DNA of 64,000 bases, from positions 3,102,501-3,166,500 of the forward strand of contig JADJXR010000001.1 in NCBI GenBank assembly GCA_016710285.1, in the 5' to 3' direction. The notes under the pieces were generated by a model. The model saw only the letters and a program-made list of their open reading frames with translations. It was not told the origin of the DNA and did no database searches. Shown one piece after another: positions 35,713 through 43,938 of this stretch. Position numbers and translations under genes: made by a program. Position 1 is the first letter of the stretch. The number at the start of each line of letters is the position of its first letter. This DNA is from Chlorobiota bacterium (GTDB lineage Bacteria > Bacteroidota > Ignavibacteria > OLB7).

Positions 35713-36717
35713 ATGGCAACGCTTGATACGGCAACGATTGAATCGCTGATTGCCCGCCCGCGCCGTTTGCGCCGCACCGCAGCGGTCCGCAACCTTGTTC
35801 GGGAAACCCGGCTTGATGCGGCAAACTTCATCTATCCACTCTTCATTCTTCCGGGGAATGGAGTCCGGAACCCGGTTCGGTCCATGCCGGAGGTGTTCCA
35901 GCTTTCGGTGGATATGGCCTTGCGCGAGTGCGAGGAGTTGCTGGGGTTGGGGGTTGGCGCGGTGATCCTGTTTGGAATTCCCGAGGCGAAGGATAGCGTT
36001 GGGTCGGGGGCATATGCCGCCGACGGCATTGTCCAGCAGGCAACCCGCGCAATCAAGCAGCGGTTCCCCCAGATGCTGGTTGCCACCGATGTTTGCTTGT
36101 GCGAGTACACGGACCACGGCCATTGCGGATTGCTGCACGGCGATGAAATCTTGAACGATGAGACCGTGGAGCTTCTTGCCCGCGCCGCCACCAGCCACGC
36201 CGCCGCCGGGGCCGATATTATCGCCCCTTCGGACATGATGGATGGAAGGGTTGCGGCGATTCGCAACGGGCTGGATGATGCCGGATTCCAGAACGTCCCG
36301 ATCATGTCCTATGCCGTGAAGTATGCCAGCAGTTTCTACGGCCCGTTCCGCGATGCCGCCGGTTCGGTCCCGCAGTTTGGCGACCGGAGGTCCCACCAGA
36401 TGGACCCGGCGAACATCCGCGAGGCGTTGAAAGAGGTTCAACTGGACCTTGCCGAAGGGGCCGACATCATCATGGTGAAACCCGCCATGCCATGTCTGGA
36501 TGTGATCCGCGAGGTCTTCAACGTCACCGATGTTCCGGTTGCGGCCTACCAGGTGAGCGGTGAGTACGCCATGCTTCACGCCAGCGCGGCCAACGGCTGG
36601 ACGGACCTTGAGCTAACAATGATGGAGTCGCTGATGGCCATACGCCGCGCTGGGGCTTCCATCATCCTAACCTATTTCGCCAAACGCGCTGCGCGGCGAC
36701 TTCGCGAGAACCTCTAA
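35713..36717 (+). CDS. hemB: Delta-aminolevulinic acid dehydratase (porphobilinogen synthase)
   Basis: 334 residues from the ATG at 35713, 2 bp after the hemG stop; translational coupling is likely. The enzyme condenses two aminolevulinates to porphobilinogen. It has the zinc-type cysteine set C128, C130 and C138 in DVCLCEYTDHGHCG, and the two active-site lysines K203 (SYAVKYASSFYGPFR) and K256 (IIMVKPA, Schiff base). N-terminal RPRRLRRTAAVRNLVRET and C-terminal SGEYAML are standard. Cysteines show it to be the Zn-dependent rather than the Mg-only Asp-rich form. Confidence 0.97.
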   Translation: MATLDTATIESLIARPRRLRRTAAVRNLVRETRLDAANFIYPLFILPGNGVRNPVRSMPEVFQLSVDMALRECEELLGLGVGAVILFGIPEAKDSVGSGAYAADGIVQQATRAIKQRFPQMLVATDVCLCEYTDHGHCGLLHGDEILNDETVELLARAATSHAAAGADIIAPSDMMDGRVAAIRNGLDDAGFQNVPIMSYAVKYASSFYGPFRDAAGSVPQFGDRRSHQMDPANIREALKEVQLDLAEGADIIMVKPAMPCLDVIREVFNVTDVPVAAYQVSGEYAMLHASAANGWTDLELTMMESLMAIRRAGASIILTYFAKRAARRLRENL

Positions 36718-36748
36718 AACTTTCAGCTAAAACTTTCAGCACCAACGT

Positions 36749-38044
36749 ATGCTTGATTTCAGCCAAAGCTCTGCCCTGTTTTCGCGTGCACAAAGCGTTA
36801 TCCCGGGGGGCGTGAACTCACCGGTCCGCGCCTTCAAAGGGGTGGGGGGGACGCCGATATTTTTTGAACGGGCCGAGGGGCCATATCTGTACGATGCCGA
36901 CGGAAACCAGTTTGTGGATTACGTTGGATCGTGGGGGCCGTTCATCTTGGGCCATGGCCACCCGCGGGTCCGCGAATCGCTCCATCGCCAAACCGACCTG
37001 GCCACCAGCTTCGGCGCGCCCGCCCGGCTTGAGGTGGAGCTTGCGGAGTTGTTGACGGGGCTGATCCCGGGCCTTGAGTTGGTGCGGCTGGTCAGCAGCG
37101 GGACCGAGGCGACGATGTCGGCAGTGCGGGCCGCGCGCGGGTTCACCGGGCGGGAGAAGTTCATCAAGTTTGAAGGGTGCTACCACGGGCATGGCGACTC
37201 CTTCCTGATTAAAGCCGGAAGCGGAATGCTGACCCACGGCAACCCAAGCTCCCCGGGCGTAACCCGTGGGGCCGCCGCCGACACGCTGGTGGCCACATTC
37301 AACGACCTTGATTCCGTCCAGGCGTTGTTCAACAGCAACCCGGGGGAAATTGCGGCGGTGATTATCGAGCCGGTGGCGGGGAACATGGGGGTGGTTGCGG
37401 CAACGCCGGAATTCCTTTCGGGGCTGCGGACACTCTGCAGCAAGCATGGGGCAGTGCTGATTTTTGACGAAGTGATGAGCGGGTTCCGGGTGGCGTTGCG
37501 GGGTGCGGCCTCCATCTACGGCATCGTCCCTGACCTGTACACGTTTGGCAAGATCATCGGCGGGGGGCTGCCGGTTGGCGCGTATGGGGGGCGGCGTGAG
37601 GTGATGGAGGTTGTCTCGCCGGTGGGGCCGGTCTATCAGGCCGGAACGTTAAGCGGGAATCCGTTGGCGGTGGCCGCCGGGCTTGCCACGCTTCGGACGT
37701 TGATAGAAAGCGACCCGTACGGGCAATTGGAATCTTCCGCCGCAACGATTGCCGATGGTTTGCGTGCAAGCGCCAGCAACCACGGAATTCCGCTGCAGGT
37801 GAACCGCACCGGCTCGATGCTAACGGCATTTTTCGGGGCCGCGCCGGTAAGCGATTACGCCAGCGCGGTGGCCAGCAACACCGGGCAATTCGCCACGTTC
37901 TTCCATGCGATGTTGCAGCGTGGGGTCTATCTGCCGCCGTCGCAGTTCGAGGCGTGGTTCGTTAGCGTGGCCCATACGGAGTGGGAGATTTCACACACCC
38001 TTCGGGCTGCCGAGCAGGCAATGCAGGCAGTTGCTGAAGGATGA
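36749..38044 (+). CDS. hemL: Glutamate-1-semialdehyde 2,1-aminomutase
   Basis: 431 residues, standard. This PLP enzyme makes 5-aminolevulinate from glutamate-1-semialdehyde, so the organism uses the C5 route; hemA (glutamyl-tRNA reductase) must be elsewhere. Seen: SRAQSVIPGGVNSPVRAFKG (12-31), SSGTEATMSA (116-125), FIKFEGCYHGHGDSFL (138-153), FDEVMSGFR (239-247), and the PLP lysine K268 in TFGKIIGGGLPVGAYGG. It lies 31 bp after hemB and closes the hem operon; no terminator is evident downstream. Confidence 0.97.
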   Translation: MLDFSQSSALFSRAQSVIPGGVNSPVRAFKGVGGTPIFFERAEGPYLYDADGNQFVDYVGSWGPFILGHGHPRVRESLHRQTDLATSFGAPARLEVELAELLTGLIPGLELVRLVSSGTEATMSAVRAARGFTGREKFIKFEGCYHGHGDSFLIKAGSGMLTHGNPSSPGVTRGAAADTLVATFNDLDSVQALFNSNPGEIAAVIIEPVAGNMGVVAATPEFLSGLRTLCSKHGAVLIFDEVMSGFRVALRGAASIYGIVPDLYTFGKIIGGGLPVGAYGGRREVMEVVSPVGPVYQAGTLSGNPLAVAAGLATLRTLIESDPYGQLESSAATIADGLRASASNHGIPLQVNRTGSMLTAFFGAAPVSDYASAVASNTGQFATFFHAMLQRGVYLPPSQFEAWFVSVAHTEWEISHTLRAAEQAMQAVAEG

Positions 38045-38127
38045 CGTTTTCAGGAGGGGCGTTGGGGGAACGCTTGCAGCGATCTGGTAACTAAGTCATG
38101 CCGAATCCCTAATTACAGCTAATCAGT

Positions 38128-38730
38128 ATGCGAAGCCCAAACACTTCTCTGTATTTTCGCGCCTCCAACCGCACTCCGGTTCCACTGGACGTTTTCAACA
38201 ACGGCGTTGCCAAGCAATCGGCAACATCTCTCGCATCTTTTTCAGATTTGTCCGTGACCATTCGACAACTGCAACCGCACGACATCGTGGAGTGGCTTCG
38301 CATGCGCGAAGCATTGTGGCCGGAGGAGGACGCTGCCGACATCGTAAACGGCCTTGCCGATTACCTTGCCCCAACCCAACCTTGTGCCGTCTTCGTTAGC
38401 GAAGCGGGACCGGGGCAGTTATCGGGGTTTATCGAGGTTGCCATCCGCAGCTACGCCGAAGGATGCCGCACCGATTGCGTTGGGTATATCGAAGGGTGGT
38501 GGGTGGATGAAGAATATCGCCAAACCGGGATTGGGTCCGCCCTGATGCACGCCGCCGAAGGGTGGGCGCGCCAGCAAGGGTGCAACGAAATGGGGTCCGA
38601 TGCTGTTGTTGAGAATGCCATTAGCCAGCAAGCACACCAACATCTTGGCTACCAAGTTTCCGAGACGTTGGTCCACTTCCGCAAGCCGCTTACCAGCAAA
38701 GGGGACCGCGCCCCGCTGGACATCCGCTAG
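38128..38730 (+). CDS. GNAT acetyltransferase similar to AAC(6') aminoglycoside enzymes
   Basis: Up to 200 residues. The recognisable family part begins at residue 43 (VTIRQLQPHDIVEWLRMREA), so the real start may be the GTG at 38254 (158 residues); a TATTTTCG promoter-like box at about 38151 sits inside the longer reading. The acetyl-CoA pyrophosphate loop is EYRQTGIGSAL. GYIEGWWVDEEYR, AEGWARQQGCNEMGSD and the end QAHQHLGYQVSETLVHFRKP match the AAC(6')-I style of GNAT enzymes, which acetylate the 6' amine of aminoglycosides. Whether it gives resistance is unknown; many chromosomal relatives do not. It lies between hemL and a cupin gene. Confidence 0.78.
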   Translation: MRSPNTSLYFRASNRTPVPLDVFNNGVAKQSATSLASFSDLSVTIRQLQPHDIVEWLRMREALWPEEDAADIVNGLADYLAPTQPCAVFVSEAGPGQLSGFIEVAIRSYAEGCRTDCVGYIEGWWVDEEYRQTGIGSALMHAAEGWARQQGCNEMGSDAVVENAISQQAHQHLGYQVSETLVHFRKPLTSKGDRAPLDIR

Positions 38731-38767
38731 CCACACTGCCATTGCACACCGTAGCATTTCCAACACC

Positions 38768-39157
38768 ATGATAACCGAATCCTGTTCCACAACTCCATCG
38801 TTCTTCCTCCGCTCCACTGCCGAAGTCCAGCAAGGGCGGGTGGATTTCCATTGGGGGAGCATGTGGTGGTTTGGCAGCCGTGAGATTGGCAACACCACCG
38901 GCCTAACGCTGGGGCTGATGACCATGAAACCGGGGGCCACAAACGACCGTCACCTCCACCCAAATTGCGAGGAGGTGCTGTACTTGCAGCAGGGATTGCT
39001 GGAGCACCGCATCGGGGAAGAAGTGGTGCGCCAGCAGCCGGGCCAGGTGCTTACGGTCCCTGTCAACACGCCACACAGCACCACCAACATCGGCGAAGGG
39101 GAGGCCGAGCTGATTATCGCGTTCTCATCCGGTGCGCGCCAGTTTATCCCCTGCTAA
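38768..39157 (+). CDS. Small cupin-domain protein
   Basis: 129 residues from the ATG at 38768; the frame open further upstream is Arg/Ser-rich and not supported. A single cupin barrel: motif 1 HLHPNCEEVLYLQQGLLEHR has the two histidines and the glutamate of a metal site, and motif 2 PVNTPHSTTNIGEGEAELII has the third histidine. Cupins of this size act as isomerases, dioxygenases or sensors; the substrate cannot be told. It lies 37 bp after the AAC(6')-like gene, so the two are probably co-transcribed. Confidence 0.8.
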   Translation: MITESCSTTPSFFLRSTAEVQQGRVDFHWGSMWWFGSREIGNTTGLTLGLMTMKPGATNDRHLHPNCEEVLYLQQGLLEHRIGEEVVRQQPGQVLTVPVNTPHSTTNIGEGEAELIIAFSSGARQFIPC

Positions 39158-39208
39158 ACGTTCCGGCGATTGCTGCTTGGAGCGTTCCCAAACAAACCAA
39201 GCAGAACC

Positions 39209-39922
39209 ATGAAACACTTCACACTCGGTACCTCCCGGTCGCTTCTCCTTTTGGCGATCTGCGCCGTTGCGGCCATTGCCGCCGGTTGCAGCCACACCAA
39301 CCATCTTGCACGCTATCATCTTCGGGGCAAGCCCGCTCTGTTCCGTTCGTTTGCCTCGGGCGGCGGCTCCTCATCGGTCAGCATCAGCAACCCAACCGAC
39401 AGTTGGATTGGCGACATCGCCGCCATTGCCGGATCAATCGCCCTGAGTGCGGAAGCGCAAAAAAAATTGGACCGCGCAATCAATGCCGATTCGCTTGCGG
39501 CCAACCTTTCCGTTGGGATACGCCAGGCGGCCATGGATTACTTCGAGCTTCGCCCCCCGATTAATTCCAGCGAAACGCCGGAGTATCTGGTGGAGACGAC
39601 GCTGACCGACTATGCAATCCATTCCAGTTCAGAAGGGGTGGCTGCGCGGATAGAGGGGGAGTCGCGGATTGTTCATATTCCCACCGGGGAGGTTGTTTGG
39701 GATAACTGGGAGACAACGGTGATCCCGCTGTGGGGGAGTTCTTCCGGGTCCGATAAAAGGGAGGCCGATGCCGCAAGCAGTGGAAGCAACGCAGTTGGGT
39801 TGTTCAATCTTGAGGAAGAAGAAATCCGACGCATCCTGAACGATGGCGCAATGGCCGTTGGGCGTTATCTTGGCGACGAATTGCGAGAAGACCTTGCGGA
39901 GATGTACGAGGAAGAGGACTAA
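39209..39922 (+). CDS. Lipoprotein of unknown function
   Basis: 237 residues from the ATG at 39209. N-terminal signal with lipobox A-A-G-C (Cys32) after LLLLAICAVAAIA. The mature part has a serine/glycine stretch (ASGGGSSSVSISNPTDSWIG), a hydrophobic helix (IAAIAGSIALSAEAQKKLDR), then a beta-rich section (SETPEYLVETTLTDYAIHSS, then VAARIEGESRIVHIPTGEVV) and an acidic helical tail (LGDELREDLAEMYEEED). The EYLVETTLTDYAI stretch recalls periplasmic lipoproteins of the DUF4136/CsgG-like kind, but I cannot place it firmly. It precedes two outer-membrane barrel genes. Confidence 0.7.
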   Translation: MKHFTLGTSRSLLLLAICAVAAIAAGCSHTNHLARYHLRGKPALFRSFASGGGSSSVSISNPTDSWIGDIAAIAGSIALSAEAQKKLDRAINADSLAANLSVGIRQAAMDYFELRPPINSSETPEYLVETTLTDYAIHSSSEGVAARIEGESRIVHIPTGEVVWDNWETTVIPLWGSSSGSDKREADAASSGSNAVGLFNLEEEEIRRILNDGAMAVGRYLGDELREDLAEMYEEED

Positions 39923-39995
39923 GCAGAGAAGGGAGGCAAAGGGGGAAGCGAACGATACTTGCAGGCTGAACACGGACAACAGACCAACACTTTCA

Positions 39996-40742
39996 ATGCT
40001 ACAACGATTTCTACCAATTGCGCTGCTGCTGCTGCTGCTTTGCGCTGGCGGCGCGGCGGTTGCCCAATCCACAGGGGGCGAGCCTCCTTCCCCCCCCGAC
40101 ACCACCTACACCACCGAACCGGACTACCCCGACACGCTAGTGATGGAGCCAGATATTTACGTTGACTACGAACCAGATGTTATGGATGGCTATGCTGCCG
40201 GATTGTACGCAGGATTCACCGCCGAGAAATCGGGGTTGGATCTTGCGAAGCTGGACCCGCAGCTTACCGGAACGCTGGTGATGTATGGCGGGGAATACTC
40301 AGTCCTGATTGGCGATTGGTACTTCAACTTCAGCACGGTTGGCTCCCATATGTATGATCTGGGAAGCACGTACGACCAATTCTTGCTCGATTACAGCGGC
40401 TACGGAACGGGGTACGAGACCTCCTTCTTCAAGAACACGTTCACGTTTCGCATTGGCGCGGAAGCGGGGACCGGAACGCTGAAGCTGATAAAGCGAACAA
40501 CCCACACCGACTCGACCGGGCATGACTTGTTGGAGGCGTATCGCCGCGAAGATTTCTTCTATCTGCGCCCATCGGTAAGCCTTGGGGTTCCAATCCTTCA
40601 GCTTCCGTTGGCTTCGTTTTTGTTTCGCGTGGCGGGGGGCTACATGATGGCGTTTGGACCGGAGAACGCCCGCGACCTGAACAACTTCAGCTACGGCGCG
40701 CACCTGATGTTCGCGGTCCGAATGCCCTCATTCAATTTCTGA
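39996..40742 (+). CDS. Predicted outer-membrane protein, paralogue of the next gene
   Basis: 248 residues from the ATG at 39996, opening a signal peptide (MLQRFLPIALLLLLLCAGGA, cleavage near AVAQ). The mature N-terminus is Pro/Thr/Tyr/Asp-rich and disordered-looking (PPDTTYTTEPDYPDTL). The remainder reads as beta strands (TGTLVMYGGEYSVLIGDWYF; FTFRIGAEAGTGTLKLIKRT) with DSTGHDLLEAYRREDFFYLR shared with the neighbour (DSTGHEILERYRDEGYFLLR). Ends with PSFNF, a barrel-like terminal aromatic. The two genes are a tandem duplication that has diverged strongly. Confidence 0.72.
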   Translation: MLQRFLPIALLLLLLCAGGAAVAQSTGGEPPSPPDTTYTTEPDYPDTLVMEPDIYVDYEPDVMDGYAAGLYAGFTAEKSGLDLAKLDPQLTGTLVMYGGEYSVLIGDWYFNFSTVGSHMYDLGSTYDQFLLDYSGYGTGYETSFFKNTFTFRIGAEAGTGTLKLIKRTTHTDSTGHDLLEAYRREDFFYLRPSVSLGVPILQLPLASFLFRVAGGYMMAFGPENARDLNNFSYGAHLMFAVRMPSFNF

Positions 40743-40821
40743 TGCTGCCTGAGCTGCCCCGCACCGCACAACCAACTTCACGACGTATTCACTTGAGACC
40801 AACAACACCGGAGATTCATTG

Positions 40822-41610
40822 ATGAACCGACAACTGCTTCTTTCCCTTTTCACCCTCTGGATGTGCGCCGCCGTCCCCGCCTTTGCGCAGATGGGCGATG
40901 GGGATGCCACCGCCCCCGAGGGGGACTCCATCATCGTTGACAGCTTGTACAACGAACCAATGGACCCCGACACCGCCTACGATTACAGCGACCCGTACGA
41001 CGGAACCAGTCAAGACTACGGCTATAGCACTGAAGGAGAGTACGATTACAGCAACTACTACGAAGAGCCATCGTTTTTTTCCACAAGAGATGGGCTGATG
41101 GCGGGCGCAACGATTCAGTTCAGCGAGCTTCGGCCAAAAGATTTGGACCCCGACCTTAGCGGGGAGTTCATCTTTTTTGGAGGGGAAATCTTGGGGATCA
41201 ACAATGGGCTTATCCTGGGTGGCGGGTGGTCCAGCGTTACGTTGTACGACCTTACGCCGAAGTATGACGAGCTTACGTTCAGCTTCGGCGGGTTTATCAC
41301 CGGCTACGACCAACAGTTCTTGTACCAGAAATTCTCCATCCGGCCAACGGTGATGATTGGCGGCGGCGAGATCACCATGATAAAAAAGCGGCCCGACATT
41401 GTTGACTCCACCGGCCACGAAATCCTTGAGCGGTATCGTGATGAAGGCTACTTCCTGCTGCGTCCGGGCATCAGCCTCGGGTTCTCGCCGGCTTCATATT
41501 TCGATATCCGGCTGACGGCCGATTACCACTACCCGATTGGCGGCGGCAACATCAGCGACCTGCGGAAGCTGAACTATGGCCTGGCCCTGATGATCGGCTT
41601 GGGCAAGTAA
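40822..41610 (+). CDS. Predicted outer-membrane protein, paralogue of the previous gene
   Basis: 262 residues from the ATG at 40822 behind CCGGAGATTC. Signal peptide MNRQLLLSLFTLWMCAAVPA, cleavage near AFAQ. A Tyr/Asp/Ser-rich low-complexity region (about 45-85: YDYSDPYDGTSQDYGYSTEG) precedes the beta-rich domain (LDPDLSGEFIFFGGEILG; LTFSFGGFITGYDQQFL; LNYGLALMIGLGK). LDP-x-L-(S/T)-G, TPKYDE/STYDQ and the DSTGHE block align with the previous gene. Function unknown. The acidic Tyr-rich spacer is unusual and could be surface-exposed or metal-binding. Confidence 0.72.
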   Translation: MNRQLLLSLFTLWMCAAVPAFAQMGDGDATAPEGDSIIVDSLYNEPMDPDTAYDYSDPYDGTSQDYGYSTEGEYDYSNYYEEPSFFSTRDGLMAGATIQFSELRPKDLDPDLSGEFIFFGGEILGINNGLILGGGWSSVTLYDLTPKYDELTFSFGGFITGYDQQFLYQKFSIRPTVMIGGGEITMIKKRPDIVDSTGHEILERYRDEGYFLLRPGISLGFSPASYFDIRLTADYHYPIGGGNISDLRKLNYGLALMIGLGK

Positions 41611-41670
41611 CGCGGGGAGGAACTATCTGGGCGCGGTTGGTGCAATCGCTTTCCCGCAATCATTCAAACA

Positions 41671-41707
41671 GCAACGCCTTCCGAATCATCTGTTCGGAAG
41701 GCGTTGC
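41671..41707. terminator. Perfect 15-bp inverted repeat between convergent genes
   Basis: GCAACGCCTTCCGAA is repeated inverted 7 bases later. It lies between the stop at 41610 (plus) and the stop at 41744 (minus), so it can end transcription from both sides. T tracts are weak. Confidence 0.6.
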
Positions 41708-41743
41708 TGCTTCATATTTATCCAAAGATTCTGGGTTCTTTTT

Positions 41744-42544
41744 TTACCACGCCCCTTGCCGGCGGAACACCACTCCAAGCGTTTTCACAAGGATGACGCA
41801 GTCGCTCCACAAAGTCTGCTTGCGGATATACTGCATGTCGAGCATGACGCGTTCATGGAATCCCAGCATATTCCTTCCACTGATTTGCCACAACCCAGAG
41901 ATTCCCGGGCGGACAAGCTCATAGATTGGAAGGTTATGGCCGTAGTCCTCAATTTCGCGGGGGAGGATCGGGCGCGGGCCAACAAGGCTCATGGTTCCCT
42001 GCAGAACGTTCAGCAATTGGGGAAGTTCGTCAAGGCTGGTTCGGCGAAGGAAGTTGCCGACGGTGGTCACGCGGGGGTCCTGGCGCAGTTTTCGGTAGGT
42101 GTTCCACTGGTGCTGTGCGGTGGGGTTTTCGCGCAGGTAGTGGCGAAGCATATCGTCCGAGTTATGATACATCGAACGGAACTTGTACATCCCAAACACC
42201 TTCCCTTTTTCCCCGATCCGTTTCTGCCGGAAGAGGATAGGCCCCGGGGAATCAATCTTGATGGCTATGGCGATAATGGCCATCAGCGGAAGGATGATTG
42301 GCATCAACAAGACCGCAATGGCAAGGTCGAACGCCCGTTTTGCGATTTGCTGGAACGGGGTAAGGGCTGGCTGGAATGCCAGATGGGCGATAGGCTCTGG
42401 GCGGTGAAGGGTTTCCGTGGGGGAAACGCTTATCCCGTCAGCAATTCGGGTAACCCGAAAATCGTACTCACGGGGCAGTGCTGCTACTGCTGCCTGCAAT
42501 GGTTGCCGCCGATACGTCTTTTGTTGCGTGCTTTCGATATTCAA
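41744..42544 (-). CDS. Bacterial sugar transferase (undecaprenyl-phosphate sugar phosphotransferase)
   Basis: 266 residues. This family (WcaJ/WbaP C-terminal domain) moves a sugar-1-phosphate onto undecaprenyl phosphate, starting exopolysaccharide or O-antigen repeat synthesis at the inner membrane. Seen: KRAFDLAIAVLLMPIILPLM (membrane hairpin), SPGPILFRQKRIGEKGKVFG, the basic KFRSM, and TSLDELPQLLNVLQGTMSLV then GPRP. The first 60 residues are not part of the domain. No ATG is available: a TAA lies a few codons upstream, so the start is the TTG at 42544 or a later GTG. No other polysaccharide gene is next to it, except that lpxH follows in the opposite direction. Confidence 0.88.
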   Translation of the reverse strand: MNIESTQQKTYRRQPLQAAVAALPREYDFRVTRIADGISVSPTETLHRPEPIAHLAFQPALTPFQQIAKRAFDLAIAVLLMPIILPLMAIIAIAIKIDSPGPILFRQKRIGEKGKVFGMYKFRSMYHNSDDMLRHYLRENPTAQHQWNTYRKLRQDPRVTTVGNFLRRTSLDELPQLLNVLQGTMSLVGPRPILPREIEDYGHNLPIYELVRPGISGLWQISGRNMLGFHERVMLDMQYIRKQTLWSDCVILVKTLGVVFRRQGAW

Positions 42545-43169
42545 AACCGTGCCGAAGTCGTTGAATGGGAGTTACACAAGCGACAATGCCCGTTTGGGTA
42601 GTGGTCACAATGTACATTGCTCCGATAGGCGTGCTCACAGGAAAATGGTTGGAAAGGGACGTAGCCCCGGTGCGTTGGCACCATTGCTGACGATGCACAT
42701 GATAAAAATGCACATGCTTGAAGTACCAAGATGTCCCTAAGAAACCTCCTCCTGAATGATGAATGACCTGCCGGGATCAAGCGGCGCGGCTGCGTAATCG
42801 AAGTGCGCCGGTTGGCACAGCAAGCGTGTGTGTGGCCAACAGCGATTCGGAAGTAGTTGGTAGGTGATCCTTGGTAGAATCGCGCTTCCGGTGTGCACCA
42901 CCGCTGGTCCGCGTGCAGCAACAGACGGCGCGCAATTTAGGAAGGATTGCCTTTCCCTGCGCCACTGGCGGCACAAATTTTATTGCTGTACCGGTATTGA
43001 AATGCACCAGAACCCGAAAAGTTTCGTGGCGGATTGTGTGCGTTCTGGATGCCGGTGGCCGCAACACCATCGCACCATCGCCGCAAAATACACAGGAACG
43101 CCCCCAGGCCAACCGCCGTAACGGAAGAATACCGAAGCATTCTGCAACCTTCCCCGCTATCTTTGCCCC
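42545..43169. other. 625-bp region with no supportable gene
   Basis: Between the divergent sugar transferase and lpxH genes. Open frames exist on both strands but are Cys/Arg/His-rich, overlap each other and have no recognisable features. Composition is less GC-rich than in the genes. It may hold regulation or the remains of a gene. Confidence 0.45.
43158..43165 (+). promoter_or_regulatory. TATCTTTG -7 box abutting the lpxH start
   Basis: An exact TAnnTTTG match ends 4 bp before the ATG at 43170. If active, transcription would start at or near the A of the ATG, giving a leaderless mRNA. Confidence 0.45.
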
Positions 43170-43928
43170 ATGCACTTCTTCTTCTCCGATGCCCACTTGG
43201 GATTAGGCCAACCCGCCGCCAGCCGCCAGCGCGAACAAGCTGTGCTCCGGTTCCTTCGGATGGTGGGTGAGCAGCGCGCCCAGACCCTGTTCATCGTTGG
43301 CGACCTGTTCGACTACTGGTTCGATTACCGCACCGTGATCCCACGCCAATTCGTCAGGACCCTATCGGCAATTGCGGAGTTGGTGGAGGCGGGAACCCGC
43401 GTGGAGTATGTGATTGGCAACCACGATTTCGGCCACCGCGATTTCTTCCAGAACGAGCTTGGCGTGGCGGTTCACACCGGCGACTTGGCCACCACGATTG
43501 CCGGGCGGCGATGCTACATCAGCCACGGCGACGGCAAAGCATTCAACGACACCGGCTATCTGATCCTGAAAAAAATCTTGCGTGCACGCATCTCCAACAT
43601 CCTGTTCCGCGCCGTGCATCCCGACCTTGGAATCGGCCTGGCAATGTGGGCCTCGCAGCGAAGCCGCGATTACACCTCCCAAAAAAATTACGGAGCCAAA
43701 GGGCTTGATGCCGAACAACCTGGGGAGTCGGACGGGCTGTATGCATTTGCCCAGAAGAAGATCACCCAGGAAGGCTTCCAGCTTGTGGTGATGGGCCACA
43801 GCCACGTCCCACGGCGTGTGGAGTTGGAAGGGGGGACGTATATCAACCTTGGTGCATGGCTGAAGGACCGCTACTACCTGCAACTCAGCGATGAAGGATT
43901 GATCTTTCAGCCCTTCACACTACTGTGA
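43170..43928 (+). CDS. lpxH: UDP-2,3-diacylglucosamine diphosphatase-like phosphoesterase
   Basis: 252 residues. LpxH cleaves UDP-2,3-diacylglucosamine to lipid X in lipid A synthesis, at the inner membrane. The calcineurin-like metal set is complete: SDAHLG (6-11), GDLFDYWFDY (44-53), GNHD (83-86), HGDGKAFNDTGY and MGHSHVPRRVE. FDYWFDYR and the mid helical hairpin are closer to LpxH than to LpxG or general phosphoesterases, but substrate is inferred. Its stop is only 10 bp from the convergent permease stop. Confidence 0.85.
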   Translation: MHFFFSDAHLGLGQPAASRQREQAVLRFLRMVGEQRAQTLFIVGDLFDYWFDYRTVIPRQFVRTLSAIAELVEAGTRVEYVIGNHDFGHRDFFQNELGVAVHTGDLATTIAGRRCYISHGDGKAFNDTGYLILKKILRARISNILFRAVHPDLGIGLAMWASQRSRDYTSQKNYGAKGLDAEQPGESDGLYAFAQKKITQEGFQLVVMGHSHVPRRVELEGGTYINLGAWLKDRYYLQLSDEGLIFQPFTLL

Positions 43929-43938
43929 CCCCCACATT

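Noticed and set aside
42541..42921. Minus-strand frame of 126 codons upstream of the sugar transferase
   Set aside because: Cys/His/Ser-rich with no membrane or domain pattern, and ends at the start of the transferase in another frame; I could not support it as its lost N-terminus.
42777..43196. Minus-strand frame of 139 codons upstream of the sugar transferase
   Set aside because: Overlaps the lpxH start, Cys/Arg-rich, no homology-like motif and no start signal.
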